From Rhipicephalus microplus (lineage: Eukaryota; Arthropoda; Arachnida; Ixodida; Ixodidae): 64,000 bases of DNA. The position numbers and the translations under genes were made by a program. The notes beneath the pieces were generated by a model, which was given only the letters and a program-made list of their open reading frames with translations, ran no database searches and was not told the DNA's origin. Within the stretch, counting starts at the first letter, position 1. Each line of letters opens with the position of its first letter. This document shows, one piece after another, positions 51,778-63,376 of this stretch. The DNA lies in assembly GCF_043290135.1 (NCBI RefSeq), contig NW_027464604.1, positions 2,552,501 to 2,616,500 of the forward strand, written 5' to 3'.

Positions 51778-54700
51778 AGGCAGCGACCTTCGGGGGCGAG
51801 GTCGCTGGGACTAAAAGTGCGGAAGACCTCCTATCGACGCTTCCACAAAACGCTGCAGACATTGAATTGACGTCTGAGTGCAGTGCGAGAGAAATGCCGG
51901 ATTGTGCGTCTGAACCCAGTGGCCGAGTCTCACTCGACATTCCCGTGCTGATAGACGGTCTTCAGGTCAGCGCATTGGTGGACACAGGTGCAGATTATTC
52001 TATTATGAGCGGAAAATTGGCAACCAGTCTTAAGAAAGTGATGACACCTTGGAATGGGACGCGTATTCGCACTGCTGGAGGCCACGTTATTACTCCATTG
52101 GGTCGCTGTACCGCAAGAGTGGAAATACGCGAGTCAACGTTTGTGGTAACCTGCCTCGTACTACGCGACTGTTCTCGTCAGCTCATCCTTGGAATGGACT
52201 TCCTTCGAGAGAATGGCGCGATCATAAATCTCCGCGAGCGAATGGTGACTTTCTCGACGCAACTTGCAACCGATCGAGGCGCTGATAGCTGTCGTAGACC
52301 TGCGCTGCGTGTTGCCGACGAAAGCGTGACGTTGCCTCCCCGAGCGACTGCTTTCGTAGAAGTCACCTGTGAAGACCTCCAAGACGGTGACGTGGTCGCC
52401 GAGAGCAACGTATCCCTTTTACTGCTTCAAGGTGTGTGTGCAGTGCGAAGCATTCTGCGTGTGCGTGACGGACGGTCGCAGATACTTGTCACAAATTTTA
52501 ACTTCGAGCACCGACATCTTTTCCGCGGCACCACCGTGGCCTTCGGAGACCGTGTAGCGGATGTCACCGAGTGCTTCGCATCCGAGGAAATGGTTGATGG
52601 AGATAAGTTTCTGGACCACATCGACGTCAGTTCGAAGCTTTCGGACGAGAAGAAGGCCGCACTGCATACCCTGCTGAAGGAATTTAAATCTTGCTTCGCC
52701 TCTTCATCTAGAGTCGGTCAAACACCCCTCATAAAGCACCGAATTATTACCGACGATGATGTTCGCCCAATCCGTCAGCAACCTTACCGTGTTTCGGCTA
52801 AAGAACGCGAGACTATACAGACGCAGGTAAAGGAGATGCTTGACGACGGGGTGATACAACCGTCGAGCAGCCCGTGGTCCTCGCCAGTCGTTCTAGTAAA
52901 GAAGAAAGACGGAACGCTGCGATTCTGTGTTGACTACAGGAAACTCAATAGCGTCACCAAAAAAGACGTCTACCCGCTTCCACGGGTTGATGATTCTCTC
53001 GACAGGCTACGACACGCGAAGTATTTTTCATCGATAGATTTGAAGAGCGGCTATTGGCAGATAGAGGTCGATGAGCGAGACAGGGAGAAGACAGCGTTTG
53101 TAACTCCCGATGGGCTTTATGAATTCAGAGTTCTTCCTTTCGGCCTCTGTTCGGCTCCCGCAACATTCCAGCGAATGATGGATACCGTCCTCGCTGGCTT
53201 GAAGTGGCAAAGCTGCCTTGTATACCTTGATGATGTGGTCATCTTTGCCGAGAGTTTCGAAGAACATCTGAAGCGTCTAAGAATGGTTCTGGAAGCTATT
53301 CGTTCGGCCGAACTCACGCTAAAACCCCAGAAGTGCCATTTCGGCTACGATGAGCTGAAATTTCTGGGACATGTTGTGAGTGCGGATGGAGTGCGGCCTG
53401 ACCCAGAAAAAACTGCAGCAGTCGCCACCTTTCCTGTGCCGTCAGACAAAAAAGCGGTACGGCGTTTTCTCGGCTTGTGTGCTTATTATCGCCGATTCAT
53501 TACCAACTTCTCGACGATAGCCGAACCGCTCACGCGACTCACCCGAGATGATGTACCGTTTGCCTGGACTACAGAGCAAGAAGCAGCTTTCACAGAGTTA
53601 CGGCAGCGAATGCAAGAGGCACCTGTTCTTGCGCATTTTGATGAGGACGCTGATACCGAAGTTCACACGGATGCAAGCAACGTCGGACTTGGCGCTGTCC
53701 TTGTACAACGGCACAACGGCGTAGAACATGTCATAGCTTACGCCAGTCGTACTCTCTCTCGAGCCGAGGCCAACTACTCCACTTCAGAGAAGGAATGCCT
53801 CGCAGTCGTGTGGGCAACGGCAAAGTTTCGACCTTACCTCTACGGCCGTCCCTTCAAGGTGGTGACCGATCACCATTCGCTGTGTTGGCTGGCCAATCTC
53901 CGTGACCCGTCTGGTCGTCTCGCTCGGTGGAGTTTGCGCTTGCAAGAGTTTGACATCATGATTGTGTATAGGTCTGGGCGCAAGCACGAAGATGCCGACG
54001 CACTTTCTCGAGCACCCGTGGGACATCCTGATATGGACTCGGAATATGCTGATGGTTTTCTCGGAGCCCTCAGTGATTCTGACTTTATGTCTAGACAGAG
54101 AGCCGATCAGGAATTGCGCCCTATTATTGATTCCTTAGAAGGCCGAAATTCTCACACTCCTCGGCGCATCGCTCGCGAATTGTCATCCTTTTGTCTAAGG
54201 AGGGGCATTCTTTACAAGAAAAATGCTCGAGGTAGCAACAAAGCCTTCCTCCTCGTTGTACCAGCCGACATGCGGGATGACATCCTCCTCGCGTGCCATG
54301 ACGAGCCCACGTCGGGACACTTGGGCTACTCGCGGACTCTCGCCAGAGTGCGCCAGCAGTACTATTGGCCACGACTTTCGACCAGTGTACACCGCTACGT
54401 GCAAGGCTGCCGCGAGTGCCAGCGTCGCAAGACGCCACCCGTGAAACCTGCGGGCCTTCTCCACCCTATTACACCACCACGGACACCTTTCGACCTCGTG
54501 GGAATGGACCTTCTAGGACCCTTCCCTTTGTCGGCCACTGGTAACAAATGGATTATAGTGGCAACCGATTACTTGACCCGGTATGCTGAGACAAAGGCAT
54601 TACCCCGCGGCACGGCGTCTGAAGTGGCGAAGTTCTTCGTGCAGCACATCGTCCTCCGGCACGGCGCGCCGTCATGTGTGATTACGGATAGAGGAACATC

Positions 54701-55343
54701 ATTTACGGCACAAATGCTAGAGGACATTTTCAGACTGAGCTGCACGAGTCACCGAAAAACAACGGCTTACCACCCACAAAGTAATGGACTGACGGAAAGG
54801 CTCAACAAGACCATAGCGGACATGCTGTCAATGTACGTGGACGTGCAGCACAAAACCTGGGACGATATCCTCCCATACGTCACGTTCGCATACAATACGG
54901 CAATGCAGGAAACAACCCGATTTTCACCTTTCCACCTTGTTTATGGACGCAACGTACAAACGATGCTTGACGCTATGCTGCCGTACGATAATAGCGATGC
55001 TCTTTCTCCAGAAGCCGAGCAATACACGCAGTACGCCGAAGAGGCTCGTCAACTGGCTCGCGTGAACATCGGTCACCAACAAGACGCAGATGCACGACGT
55101 TACAACCTTCGCCGTCGAAACGTCGCATACCACCCGGGTGAACGAGTGTGGGTGTGGACTCCTGTCCGACGACCAGGCTTGTCTGAAAAGCTTCTGAGCC
55201 GTTATTTCGGACCATACAAGGTTATCCGACGTGTGAGTGACCTTACATACGAAGTACTTCCGGACGGCACAGTGTCGTCACGTCGACAACATCGGCCCGA
55301 AACTGTGCATGTCGTACGACTCAAGCCGTACTACACACAATAG
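51639..55343 (+). CDS. pol: Pol polyprotein (protease, RT, RNase H, integrase)
   Basis: The frame is open from 51639 (after TGA at 51636) to TAG at 55341, and overlaps gag by 139 bp in the -1 frame. The first in-frame ATG is only at 51894, so expression as a Gag-Pol fusion by -1 frameshift is likely. Residues here count from the TTG at 51867. Aspartic protease: DTGA at 39-42 and ILGMDF at 107-112. Reverse transcriptase: D391 in FSSIDLKSGYWQI, LPFGLCSAPATFQ from 423, YLDD at 453-456. RNase H: D602 (HTDAS), E641, D668 (VVTDHHSL), then ADALSR. Integrase: zinc motif H811-x6-H818-x29-C848-x2-C851, catalytic D881, D941 and E977 (35 residues between the last two), and the C-terminal GPY motif at 1115-1117. 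All catalytic residues are present. There is no chromodomain that I recognise after GPY. Confidence 0.96.
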   Translation, partial: GLPRAATSAFPTASIAVSISTTTRSYWTTSQYDGTGTFPKPSSGKLKAATFGGEVAGTKSAEDLLSTLPQNAADIELTSECSAREMPDCASEPSGRVSLDIPVLIDGLQVSALVDTGADYSIMSGKLATSLKKVMTPWNGTRIRTAGGHVITPLGRCTARVEIRESTFVVTCLVLRDCSRQLILGMDFLRENGAIINLRERMVTFSTQLATDRGADSCRRPALRVADESVTLPPRATAFVEVTCEDLQDGDVVAESNVSLLLLQGVCAVRSILRVRDGRSQILVTNFNFEHRHLFRGTTVAFGDRVADVTECFASEEMVDGDKFLDHIDVSSKLSDEKKAALHTLLKEFKSCFASSSRVGQTPLIKHRIITDDDVRPIRQQPYRVSAKERETIQTQVKEMLDDGVIQPSSSPWSSPVVLVKKKDGTLRFCVDYRKLNSVTKKDVYPLPRVDDSLDRLRHAKYFSSIDLKSGYWQIEVDERDREKTAFVTPDGLYEFRVLPFGLCSAPATFQRMMDTVLAGLKWQSCLVYLDDVVIFAESFEEHLKRLRMVLEAIRSAELTLKPQKCHFGYDELKFLGHVVSADGVRPDPEKTAAVATFPVPSDKKAVRRFLGLCAYYRRFITNFSTIAEPLTRLTRDDVPFAWTTEQEAAFTELRQRMQEAPVLAHFDEDADTEVHTDASNVGLGAVLVQRHNGVEHVIAYASRTLSRAEANYSTSEKECLAVVWATAKFRPYLYGRPFKVVTDHHSLCWLANLRDPSGRLARWSLRLQEFDIMIVYRSGRKHEDADALSRAPVGHPDMDSEYADGFLGALSDSDFMSRQRADQELRPIIDSLEGRNSHTPRRIARELSSFCLRRGILYKKNARGSNKAFLLVVPADMRDDILLACHDEPTSGHLGYSRTLARVRQQYYWPRLSTSVHRYVQGCRECQRRKTPPVKPAGLLHPITPPRTPFDLVGMDLLGPFPLSATGNKWIIVATDYLTRYAETKALPRGTASEVAKFFVQHIVLRHGAPSCVITDRGTSFTAQMLEDIFRLSCTSHRKTTAYHPQSNGLTERLNKTIADMLSMYVDVQHKTWDDILPYVTFAYNTAMQETTRFSPFHLVYGRNVQTMLDAMLPYDNSDALSPEAEQYTQYAEEARQLARVNIGHQQDADARRYNLRRRNVAYHPGERVWVWTPVRRPGLSEKLLSRYFGPYKVIRRVSDLTYEVLPDGTVSSRRQHRPETVHVVRLKPYYTQ
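51666..51672 (+). promoter_or_regulatory. Candidate -1 ribosomal frameshift heptamer
   Basis: TTTCCCA reads T TTC CCA in the gag frame (Phe425-Pro426), the X XXY YYZ pattern, and lies 30 bp inside the gag/pol overlap. A CCC second triplet is not among the strongest known slippery sites. A second possibility is G GAA AAC at 51768-51774, just before the gag TGA, which does not fit the pattern at its first triplet. Confidence 0.35.
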
Positions 55344-55572
55344 TCTCTGTGCTTGCGAGTGACTTCGCAAACGTGACAGTGATCTCATGTGGTGTTTTTT
55401 TTTTCTTGACTCTTCCACTGGTGCTGTTGTGTTCGCGCATGGTCCAAGTGCTTGTGCGCCCTCTTTGTTTTCCCTGGCACTCACTTTGTCATTCTCTGCG
55501 TCAACGCGTGTTCTAATTATGGGTTTTTTTTTCTTCTTCTTTTTATTTAGAAGCATCGAGTCGATGCTTTTT
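55344..55572 (+). other. Element 3' untranslated region
   Basis: No coding frame of interest. Two T runs (55395-55404 and 55524-55532) are the main feature. The 66-residue frame at 55387-55587 is low-complexity sequence reading through both T runs and shows no envelope features. Confidence 0.8.
55551..55569. other. Perfect palindrome just upstream of the polypurine tract
   Basis: AAGCATCGA-G-TCGATGCTT, 19 bp, ends three bases before the purine tract. As RNA it could form a 7 bp stem (AAGCATC/GATGCTT) with a 5 base loop. Confidence 0.8.
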
Positions 55573-55583
55573 AAAAGGGGGGA
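55573..55583 (+). promoter_or_regulatory. Polypurine tract (plus-strand primer site)
   Basis: AAAAGGGGGGA followed by CTAA and the 3' LTR. A purine tract directly before the 3' LTR is the RNase H-resistant primer for plus-strand synthesis in LTR elements. Confidence 0.88.
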
Positions 55584-55587
55584 CTAA

Positions 55588-55718
55588 TGCCGCATGAATT
55601 CGCGTGGTTTTCGTGTGGAAGAGGACGAAGAGGTTGGGTTGGAGCAGTTTTTCTTTTTGTCCTAGCTTGACGAGCAGTTCTGCGGAAGGTTTCCTTGAGT
55701 GAGACAAGATTGGTGACA
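55588..55718 (+). repeat. 3' LTR (131 bp)
   Basis: Starts with TGCCGCATGAATTC after GGGGGGACTAA and ends GATTGGTGACA before ATATcttaacc. No difference from the 5' LTR was found by eye. Confidence 0.96.
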
Positions 55719-55722
55719 ATAT
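55719..55722. repeat. Target-site duplication ATAT, right copy
   Basis: Matches 50217-50220. The satellite resumes in phase immediately afterwards. Confidence 0.9.
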
Positions 55723-57949
55723 CTTAACCTAACCTAACATTCGTACTTGTATTGAAAAACGCTCTATTACACTGTTTCGTTAACAATTACGATATTTGCA
55801 TAACCTCACAGTTTTTCACCAACTTATTGCAGTACAGAACGCTGTATCTCGCTAAATGACATTGTTCTTTAAGGTTTCACGATGCTTGCATGCGCTTAAA
55901 CGAGAATTTCACAATATAGCAGTTTCGCACTTGTAACGGTAGAACACGCAGTATTTGGCTTGTTCATGCCGTTTTGTGTGCTTTCACAACATTTCACCTA
56001 TCGCAGTTTAATACTCGCAATAAAACAACACTATCTCGTTAGATGACGTCGTTTTTGGTAGTTTCACGACGCTACCTAGCTTAAACTAACCCAACCTAAC
56101 CTAACCTTCGCACTTCTATCGTTAGAAAACGTTTTACTCGCAACTTTACAATGTTTTCTACAAGATTACGACGGTTTCATGCGCTTTCACATTAGATATC
56201 GTAGTTCCCGACTTGTAATGTTGAAAAACACTACATCTCACTAAGTGACATTGTTTAATGCTGTTTTACGACGGTTGATATGTGAACCTAACCTAACATT
56301 CGCACTTGTATCTAAAGACGCTCAGTTACACTGTTTCGTTCACAATTACGATAATTGCTTGACCTCACAGTTTCTCACCAACTTATTACAGTACAGAACG
56401 CTGTATCTCGCTAAATGACATCGTTCTTTAAGGTTTCACGATACTTGCATGCGCTTTACCGAGAATGTCACAACATAGCAGTTTCGCACTTGTAACGGTA
56501 CAACACGCAATATTTGGCTTGTTCATGCCGTTTTGTGTGCTTTCACAACATTTTACCTCTCGCAGTTTCGTACTCGCAATAAAACAACACTATCTCGTTA
56601 GATGACGTCGTTTTTGGTGGTTTCACGACGCTACGTAGCTTAAACTAACATAACTCAACCTAACATAACCTTCGCACTTCTATCGTTAGAAAACGTTTTA
56701 CTCGCTACTTTACATTGCTTTCTACAACATTACGACGGTTTCATGCGCTTTCACATTAGATATCGTAGTTCCCGACTTGTAATGTTGAAAAACACTACAT
56801 CTCACTAAGTGACATTGTTTAATGCGGTTTTACGACGGTTGATATCTCAACCTAACCTAACATTCGCACTTGTATCTAAATACGCTCAATTACACTGTTT
56901 CGTTCACAATTACGATATTTGCTTGACCTCACAGTTTCTCACCAACTTATTACAGTACAGAACGCTGTATCTCGCTAAATGACATCGTTCTTTAAGGTTT
57001 CACGATACTTGCATGCGCTTTAACGAGAATATCACAATAAAGTAGTTTCGCACTTGTAACGGTACAACACGCAGTATCTGGCTTGTTCAAGCCGTTTTGT
57101 GTACTTTCACAACATTTCACCTATTGCAGTTTCGTACATGCAATAAAACAACACTATCTCGTTAGATGACGTCCTTTTTGGTGGTCTCACGACGCTACCT
57201 AGCTTAAACTAACCTAACCTAACCTAACCTTCGCACTTCTATCGTTAGAAAACGTTTTACTCGCAACTTTACAATGTTTTCTACAAGATTACGATGGTTT
57301 CATGCGCTTTCACATTAGATATCGTAGTTCCCGACTTGTAATGTTGAAAAACACTACATCTCACTAAGTGACATTGTTTAATGCGGTTTTACGACGGTTG
57401 ATATGTCAACCTAACCTAACATTCGCACTTGTATCTAAAGACGCTCAATTACACTGTTTCGTTCACAATTACGATATTTGCTTGACCTCACAGTTTCTCA
57501 CCAACTTATTACAGTACAGAACGCTGTATCTCGCTAAATGGCATCGTTCTTTAAGGTTTCACGATACTTGCATGCGCTTTACCAAGAATGTCACAACATA
57601 GCAGTTTCGCACTTGTAACGGTACAACACGCAGTATTTGGCTTGTTCATGCCGTTTTGCGTGCTTTCCCAATATTTCACCTATCGCAGTTTCGTACTTGC
57701 AATAAAACAACACTATCTCGTTAGATGACATCGTTTTTGGTGGTTTCACGACGCTACCTAGCTAACCGAACCTTCGCACTTCTATCGTTAGAAAACGTTT
57801 TATTCGCTACTTTACAATGTTTTCTACAAGATTACGACGGTTTCATGCGCTTTCACATTAGATATCGCAGTTCCCGACTTGTAATGGTGAAAAACACAGC
57901 ATCTCACTAAGTGACATTGTTTAATGCGGTTTTAGCGCGGTTCATATCT

Positions 57950-58108
57950 TAACCTAACCTAACCTTACCTAACCCAACCTAACCTAACCTAACCTAACCT
58001 AACCTTACCTAACATACCCTAACCTAACCTAACCTAACCTAACCAAACCTAACCTAACCTAACCTAACGTAACCTAACCTAACCTAACCTAACCTAACCT
58101 AACCTAAC
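57950..58108 (-). repeat. TTAGG tract T35 (Sa class, 159 bp)
   Basis: First long tract right of the retroelement. Same length as T1 and T6, with TAACATACCC. Confidence 0.95.
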
Positions 58109-58785
58109 GACGTTTGCAAGCGCTTTCACATTAGATATCGCAGTTCCCGACTTGTAATGGTGAAAAACACTGCATCTCACTAAGTGACATTGTTTAATGC
58201 GGTTTTACGACGGTTCATATCTTAACCTAACCTAACATTCGCACTTGTATTAAAAAACGCTCTATTACACTGTTTCGTTCACAATTAGGATATTTGCATA
58301 ACCTCACAGTTTTTCACCAACTTATTGCAGTACAGAACGCTGTATCTCGCTAAATGACATCGTTCTTTAAGGTTTCACGATGCTTGCATGCGCTTTAACG
58401 AGAATATCACAACATAGCAGTTTCGCACTTGTAACGGTACAACACGCAGTATTTGGCTTGTTCATGCCGTTTTGTGTGCTTTCACAACATTTCACCTATC
58501 GCAGTTTCGTACTCGCAATAAAACAACACTATCTCGTTAGATGACGTTGTTTTTGGTAGTTTCACGACGCTACCTAGCTTAAACTAACATAACTCAACCT
58601 AACATAACCTTCGCACTTCTATCGTTAGAAAACGTTTTACTCGCTACTTTATATTGCTTTCTACAACATTACGACGGTTTCAAGCGCTTTCACATTAGAT
58701 ATCACAGTTCCCAACTTGTAAAGGTGAAAAACACTGCATCTCACTAAGTGACATTGTTTAATGTGGTTTTACGACGGTTCATACC

Positions 58786-59374
58786 TTAACCTAACGTAAC
58801 CTAACCTAACCTAACCTAACCTTACCTAACCTAACCTAACCTAACCCAACCCAATCCAACCTAACCTAACCTAACCTAACCTAAACTAACCTAACCCAAC
58901 CTAACCTAACCTAACCCAACCTAACCCAACCTAACCTAACCTAACCTAAGCTAACCTAACCTAACCTAACCAAACCTAACCTAACCTAACTTAACCTAAC
59001 CTAACGTAACCTAACCTAACCTAACCTATTCTAACGTAACCTAACCTTACCTGACCTAACCTAACCTAACGTAACCTAACCTAACCTAACATAACCTAAC
59101 GTAACCTAACCTAACCTAACCTAACGTAACCTAACGTAACCTAACCCAACCTAACCCAACCCAACCCAACAACACCCAACCCAACCTAACCTAACCTAAC
59201 CTAACCTTACCTAACCTAACCAAATTATCCTTACCTAACCTAACCTAACCTTACGTAACCTAACCTAACCTAACCTAACCTAACCTAACCCAACTAAACC
59301 CAACCTAACCTAATCTAACCTAACCTAACCTAACCTAACCTAACCAAACCTAACCTAACCTAACCTAACCTAAC
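58786..59374 (-). repeat. TTAGG tract T36 (L class, 589 bp)
   Basis: Shares CCCAACTAAACCC with T28; a private CCTTACGTAACC variant follows AAATTATCC. Confidence 0.95.
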
Positions 59375-60610
59375 GACGGTTGCAAGCGCTTTCACATTAG
59401 ATATCGCAGTTCCCCACTTTTAATGGTGAAAAACACTGCATCTCACTAATTGACATTGTTTAATGCGGTTTTACGACGGTTCATATCTTAACCTAACCTA
59501 ACATTCGCACTTGTATCTAAAAACGCTCTATTACACTGTTTTGTTCACAATTACGATATTTGCATAACCTCACAGTTTTTCACCAACTTATTGCAGTACA
59601 GAACGCTGTATCTCGCTAAACGACATTGTTCTTTAAGGTTTCACGATGCTTGCATGCGCTTTAACGAGAATATCACAATATAGCAGTTTCGCACTTGTAA
59701 CGGTAGAACACGCAGTATTTGGCTTGTTCATTCCGTTTTGTGTGCTTTCACAACATTTCACCTATCGCAGTTTATTACTCGCAATAAAACAACACTATCT
59801 CGTTAGATGACGTCGTTTTTGGTAGTTTCACGACGCTACCTAGCTTAACCTAACCTAACCTAACCTAACCTTCGCACTTCTATCGTTAGAAAACGTTTTA
59901 TTCGCAACTTTACAATGTTTTCTACAAGATTACGACGGTTTCATGCGCTTTCACATTAGATATCGTAGTTCCCGACTTGTAATGTTGAAAAACACTACAT
60001 CTCACTAAGTGACATTGTTTAATGCGGTTTTACGACGGTTGATATGTCAACCTAACCTAACATTCGCACTTGTATCTAAAGACGCTCAATTACACTGTTT
60101 CGTTCACAATTACGATATTTGCTTGACCTCACAGTTTCTCACCAACTTATTACAGTACAGAACGCTGTATCTCGCTAAATGACATCGTTCTTTAAGGTTT
60201 CACGATACTTGCATGCGCTTTACCGAGAATGTCACAACATAGCAGTTTCGCACTTGTAACGGTACAACACGCAGTATTTGGCTTGTTCATGCCGTTTTGT
60301 GTGCTTTCACAACATTTTACCTATCGCAGTTTCGTACTCGCAATAAAACAACATTATCTCGTTAGATGACGTCGTTTTTGGTGGTTTCACGACGCTACCT
60401 AGCTTAAACTAACATAACTCAACCTAACATAACCTTCGCACTTCTATCGTTAGAAAACGTTTTACTCGCTACTTTACATTGCTTTCTACAACTTTACGAC
60501 GGTTTCAAGCGCTTTCACATTAGATATCGCAGTTCCCAACTTGTAAAGGTGAAAAACACTGCATCTCACTAAGTGACATTGTTTAATGCGGTTTTACGAC
60601 GGTTCATACC

Positions 60611-60745
60611 TTAACCTAACGTAACCTAACCTAACCTAACCCAACCTAACATAACCTAACCTAACCTAACCTTACCAAACCTAACCTAACGTAACCTAAC
60701 CTAACCTAACCTAACCTAACCTAACCTTACCTAACCTAACCTAAC
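60611..60745 (-). repeat. TTAGG tract T37 (Sb class, 135 bp)
   Basis: Counterpart of T31. Confidence 0.95.
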
Positions 60746-62524
60746 GACGTTTGCAAGCGCTTTCACATTAGATATCGCAGTTCCCGACTTGTAATGGTGA
60801 AAAACACTGCATCTCACTAAGTGACATTGTTTAATGCGGTTTTACGACGGTTCATATCTTAACCTAACCTAACATTCGTACTTGTATTGAAAAACGCTCT
60901 ATTACACTGTTTCGTTAACAATTACGATATTTGCATAACCTCACAGTTTTTCACCAACTTATTGCAGTACAGAACGCTGTATCTCGCTAAATGACATTGT
61001 TCTTTAAGGTTTCACGATGCTTGCATGCGCTTTAACGAGAATATCACAATATAGCAGTTTCGCACTTGTAACGGTAGAACACGCAGTATTTGGCTTGTTC
61101 ATGCCGTTTTGTGTGCTTTCACAACATTTCACCTATCGCAGTTTAATACTCGCAATAAAACAACACTATCTCGTTAGATGACGTCGTTTTTGGTAGTTTC
61201 ACGACGCTACCTAGCTTAAACTAACCCAACCTAACGTAACCTTCGCACTTCTATCGTTAGAAAACGTTTTACTCGCAACTTTACAATGTTTTCTACAAGA
61301 TTACGACGGTTTCATGCGCTTTCACATTAGATATCGTAGTTCCCGACTTGTAATGTTGAAAAACACTACATCTCACTAAGTGACATTGTTTAATGCGGTT
61401 TTACGACGGTTGATATGTGAACCTAACCTAACATTTGCACTTGTATCTAAAGACGCTCAGTTACACTGTTTCGTTCACAATTACGATATTTGCTTGACCT
61501 CACAGTTTCTCACCAACTTATTACAGTACAGAACGCTGTATCTCGCTAAATGACATCGTTCTTTAAGGTTTCACGATACTTGCATGCGCTTTACTGAGAA
61601 TGTCACAACATAGCAGTTTCGCACTTGTAACGGTACAACACGCAGTATTTGGCTTGTTCATGCCGTTTTGTGTGCTTTCACAACATTTTACCTATCGCAG
61701 TTTCGTACTCGCAATAAAACAACACTATCTCGTTAGATGACGTCGTTTTTGGTGGTTTCACGACGCTACGTAGCTTAAACTAACATAACTCAACCTAACA
61801 TAACCTTCGCACTTCTATCGTTAGAAAACGTTTTACTCGCTACTTTACATTGCTTTCTACAACATTACGACGGTTTCATGCGCTTTCACATTAGATATCG
61901 TAGTTCCCGACTTGTAATGTTGAAAAACACTACATCTCACTAAGTGACATTGTTTAATGCGGTTTTACGACGGTTGATATCTCAACCTAACCTAACATTC
62001 GCACTTGTATCTAAATACGCTCAATTACACTGTTTCGTTCACAATTACGATATTTGCTTGACCTCACAGTTTCTCACCAACTTATTACAGTACAGAACGC
62101 TGTATCTCGCTAAATGACATCGTTCTTTAAGGTTTCACGATACTTGCATGCGCTTTAACGAGAATATCACAATAAAGCAGTTTCGCACTTGTAACGGTAC
62201 AACACGCAGTATCTGGCTTGTTCAAGCCGTTTTGTGTACTTTCACAACATTTCACCTATTGCAGTTTCGTACATGCAATAAAACAACACTATCTCGTTAG
62301 ATGACGTCCTTTTTGGTGGTTTCACGACGCTACCTAGCTAACCGAACCTTCGCACTTCTATCGTTAGAAAACGTTTTATTCGCTACTTTACAATGTTTTC
62401 TACAAGATTACGACGGTTTCATGCGCTTTCACATTAGATATCGCAGTTCCCGACTTGTAATGGTGAAAAACACAGCATCTCACTAAGTGACATTGTTTAA
62501 TGCGGTTTTAGCGCGGTTCATATC

Positions 62525-62699
62525 TTAACCTAACCTAACCTTACCTAACCCAACCTAACCTAACCTAACCTAACCTTACCTAGCATACCCTAACCTAACC
62601 TAACCTAACCTAACCTAACCAAACCTAACCTAACCTAACCTAACCTAACCTAACGTAACCTTACCTAACCTAACCTAACCTAACCTAACCTAACCTAAC
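62525..62699 (-). repeat. TTAGG tract T38 (Sa class, 175 bp)
   Basis: Counterpart of T32, with TAGCATACCC and ACGTAACCTTACC. Confidence 0.95.
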
Positions 62700-63376
62700 G
62701 ACGTTTGCAAGCGCTTTCACATTAGATATCGCAGTTCCCGACTTGTAATGGTGAAAAACACTGCATCTCACTAAGTGACATTGTTTAATGCGGTTTTACG
62801 ACGGTTCATATCTTAACCTAACCTAACATTCGCACTTGTATTAAAAAACGCTCTATTACACTGTTTCGTTCACAATTAGGATATTTGCATAACCTCACAG
62901 GTTTTCACCAACTTATTGCAGTGCAGAACGCTGTATCTCGCTAAATGACATCGTTCTTTAAGGTTTCACGATGCTTGCATGCGCTTTAACGAGAATATCA
63001 CAACATAGCAGTTTCGCACTTGTAACGGTACAACACGCAGTATTTGGCTTGTTCATGCCGTTTTGTGTGCTTTCACAACATTTCACCTATCGCAGTTTCG
63101 TACTCGCAATAAAACAACACTATCTCGTTAGATGACGTTGTTTTTGGTAGTTTCACGACGCTACCTAGCTTAAACTAACATAACTCAACCTAACATAACC
63201 TTCGCACTTCTATCGTTAGAAAACGTTTTACTCGCTACTTTATATTGCTTTCTACAACATTACGACGGTTTCAAGCGCTTTCACATTAGATATCACAGTT
63301 CCCAACTTGTAAAGGTGAAAAACACTGCATCTCACTAAGTGACATTGTTTAATGTGGTTTTACGACGGTTCATACC

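Larger units (their letters stand above)
50221..55718 (+). mobile_element. Complete Ty3/gypsy-type LTR retrotransposon
   Basis: A 5,498 bp element: 131 bp LTR, short leader, gag, pol in the -1 frame, short 3' untranslated region, purine tract, 131 bp LTR. Its LTRs look identical and start with TG and end with CA, and a 4 bp duplication ATAT flanks it. The domain order protease, reverse transcriptase, RNase H, integrase is that of Ty3/gypsy (Metaviridae); no env-like frame follows pol. Removing the element and one ATAT leaves a satellite block of 2,339 bp, the length of the uninterrupted four-unit blocks at 26275 and 37808. Base composition is clearly less AT-rich than the satellite. Identical LTRs and intact frames suggest a recent insertion. 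Assignment to a tick lineage is by resemblance only. Confidence 0.97.

Noticed and set aside
51867..51869. Pol start at a TTG codon
   Set aside because: TTG is not a normal start in an animal gene, and the frame is open upstream to 51639. A Gag-Pol frameshift or the ATG at 51894 is more plausible.
50180..55556. Many 60-120 residue frames on the - strand and in other + frames within the element
   Set aside because: Shadows of the gag and pol coding sequence; none shows a domain or motif.
55387..55587. A possible env-like frame after pol
   Set aside because: Only 66 residues, mostly phenylalanine runs from T tracts, with no signal peptide and membrane anchor arrangement.
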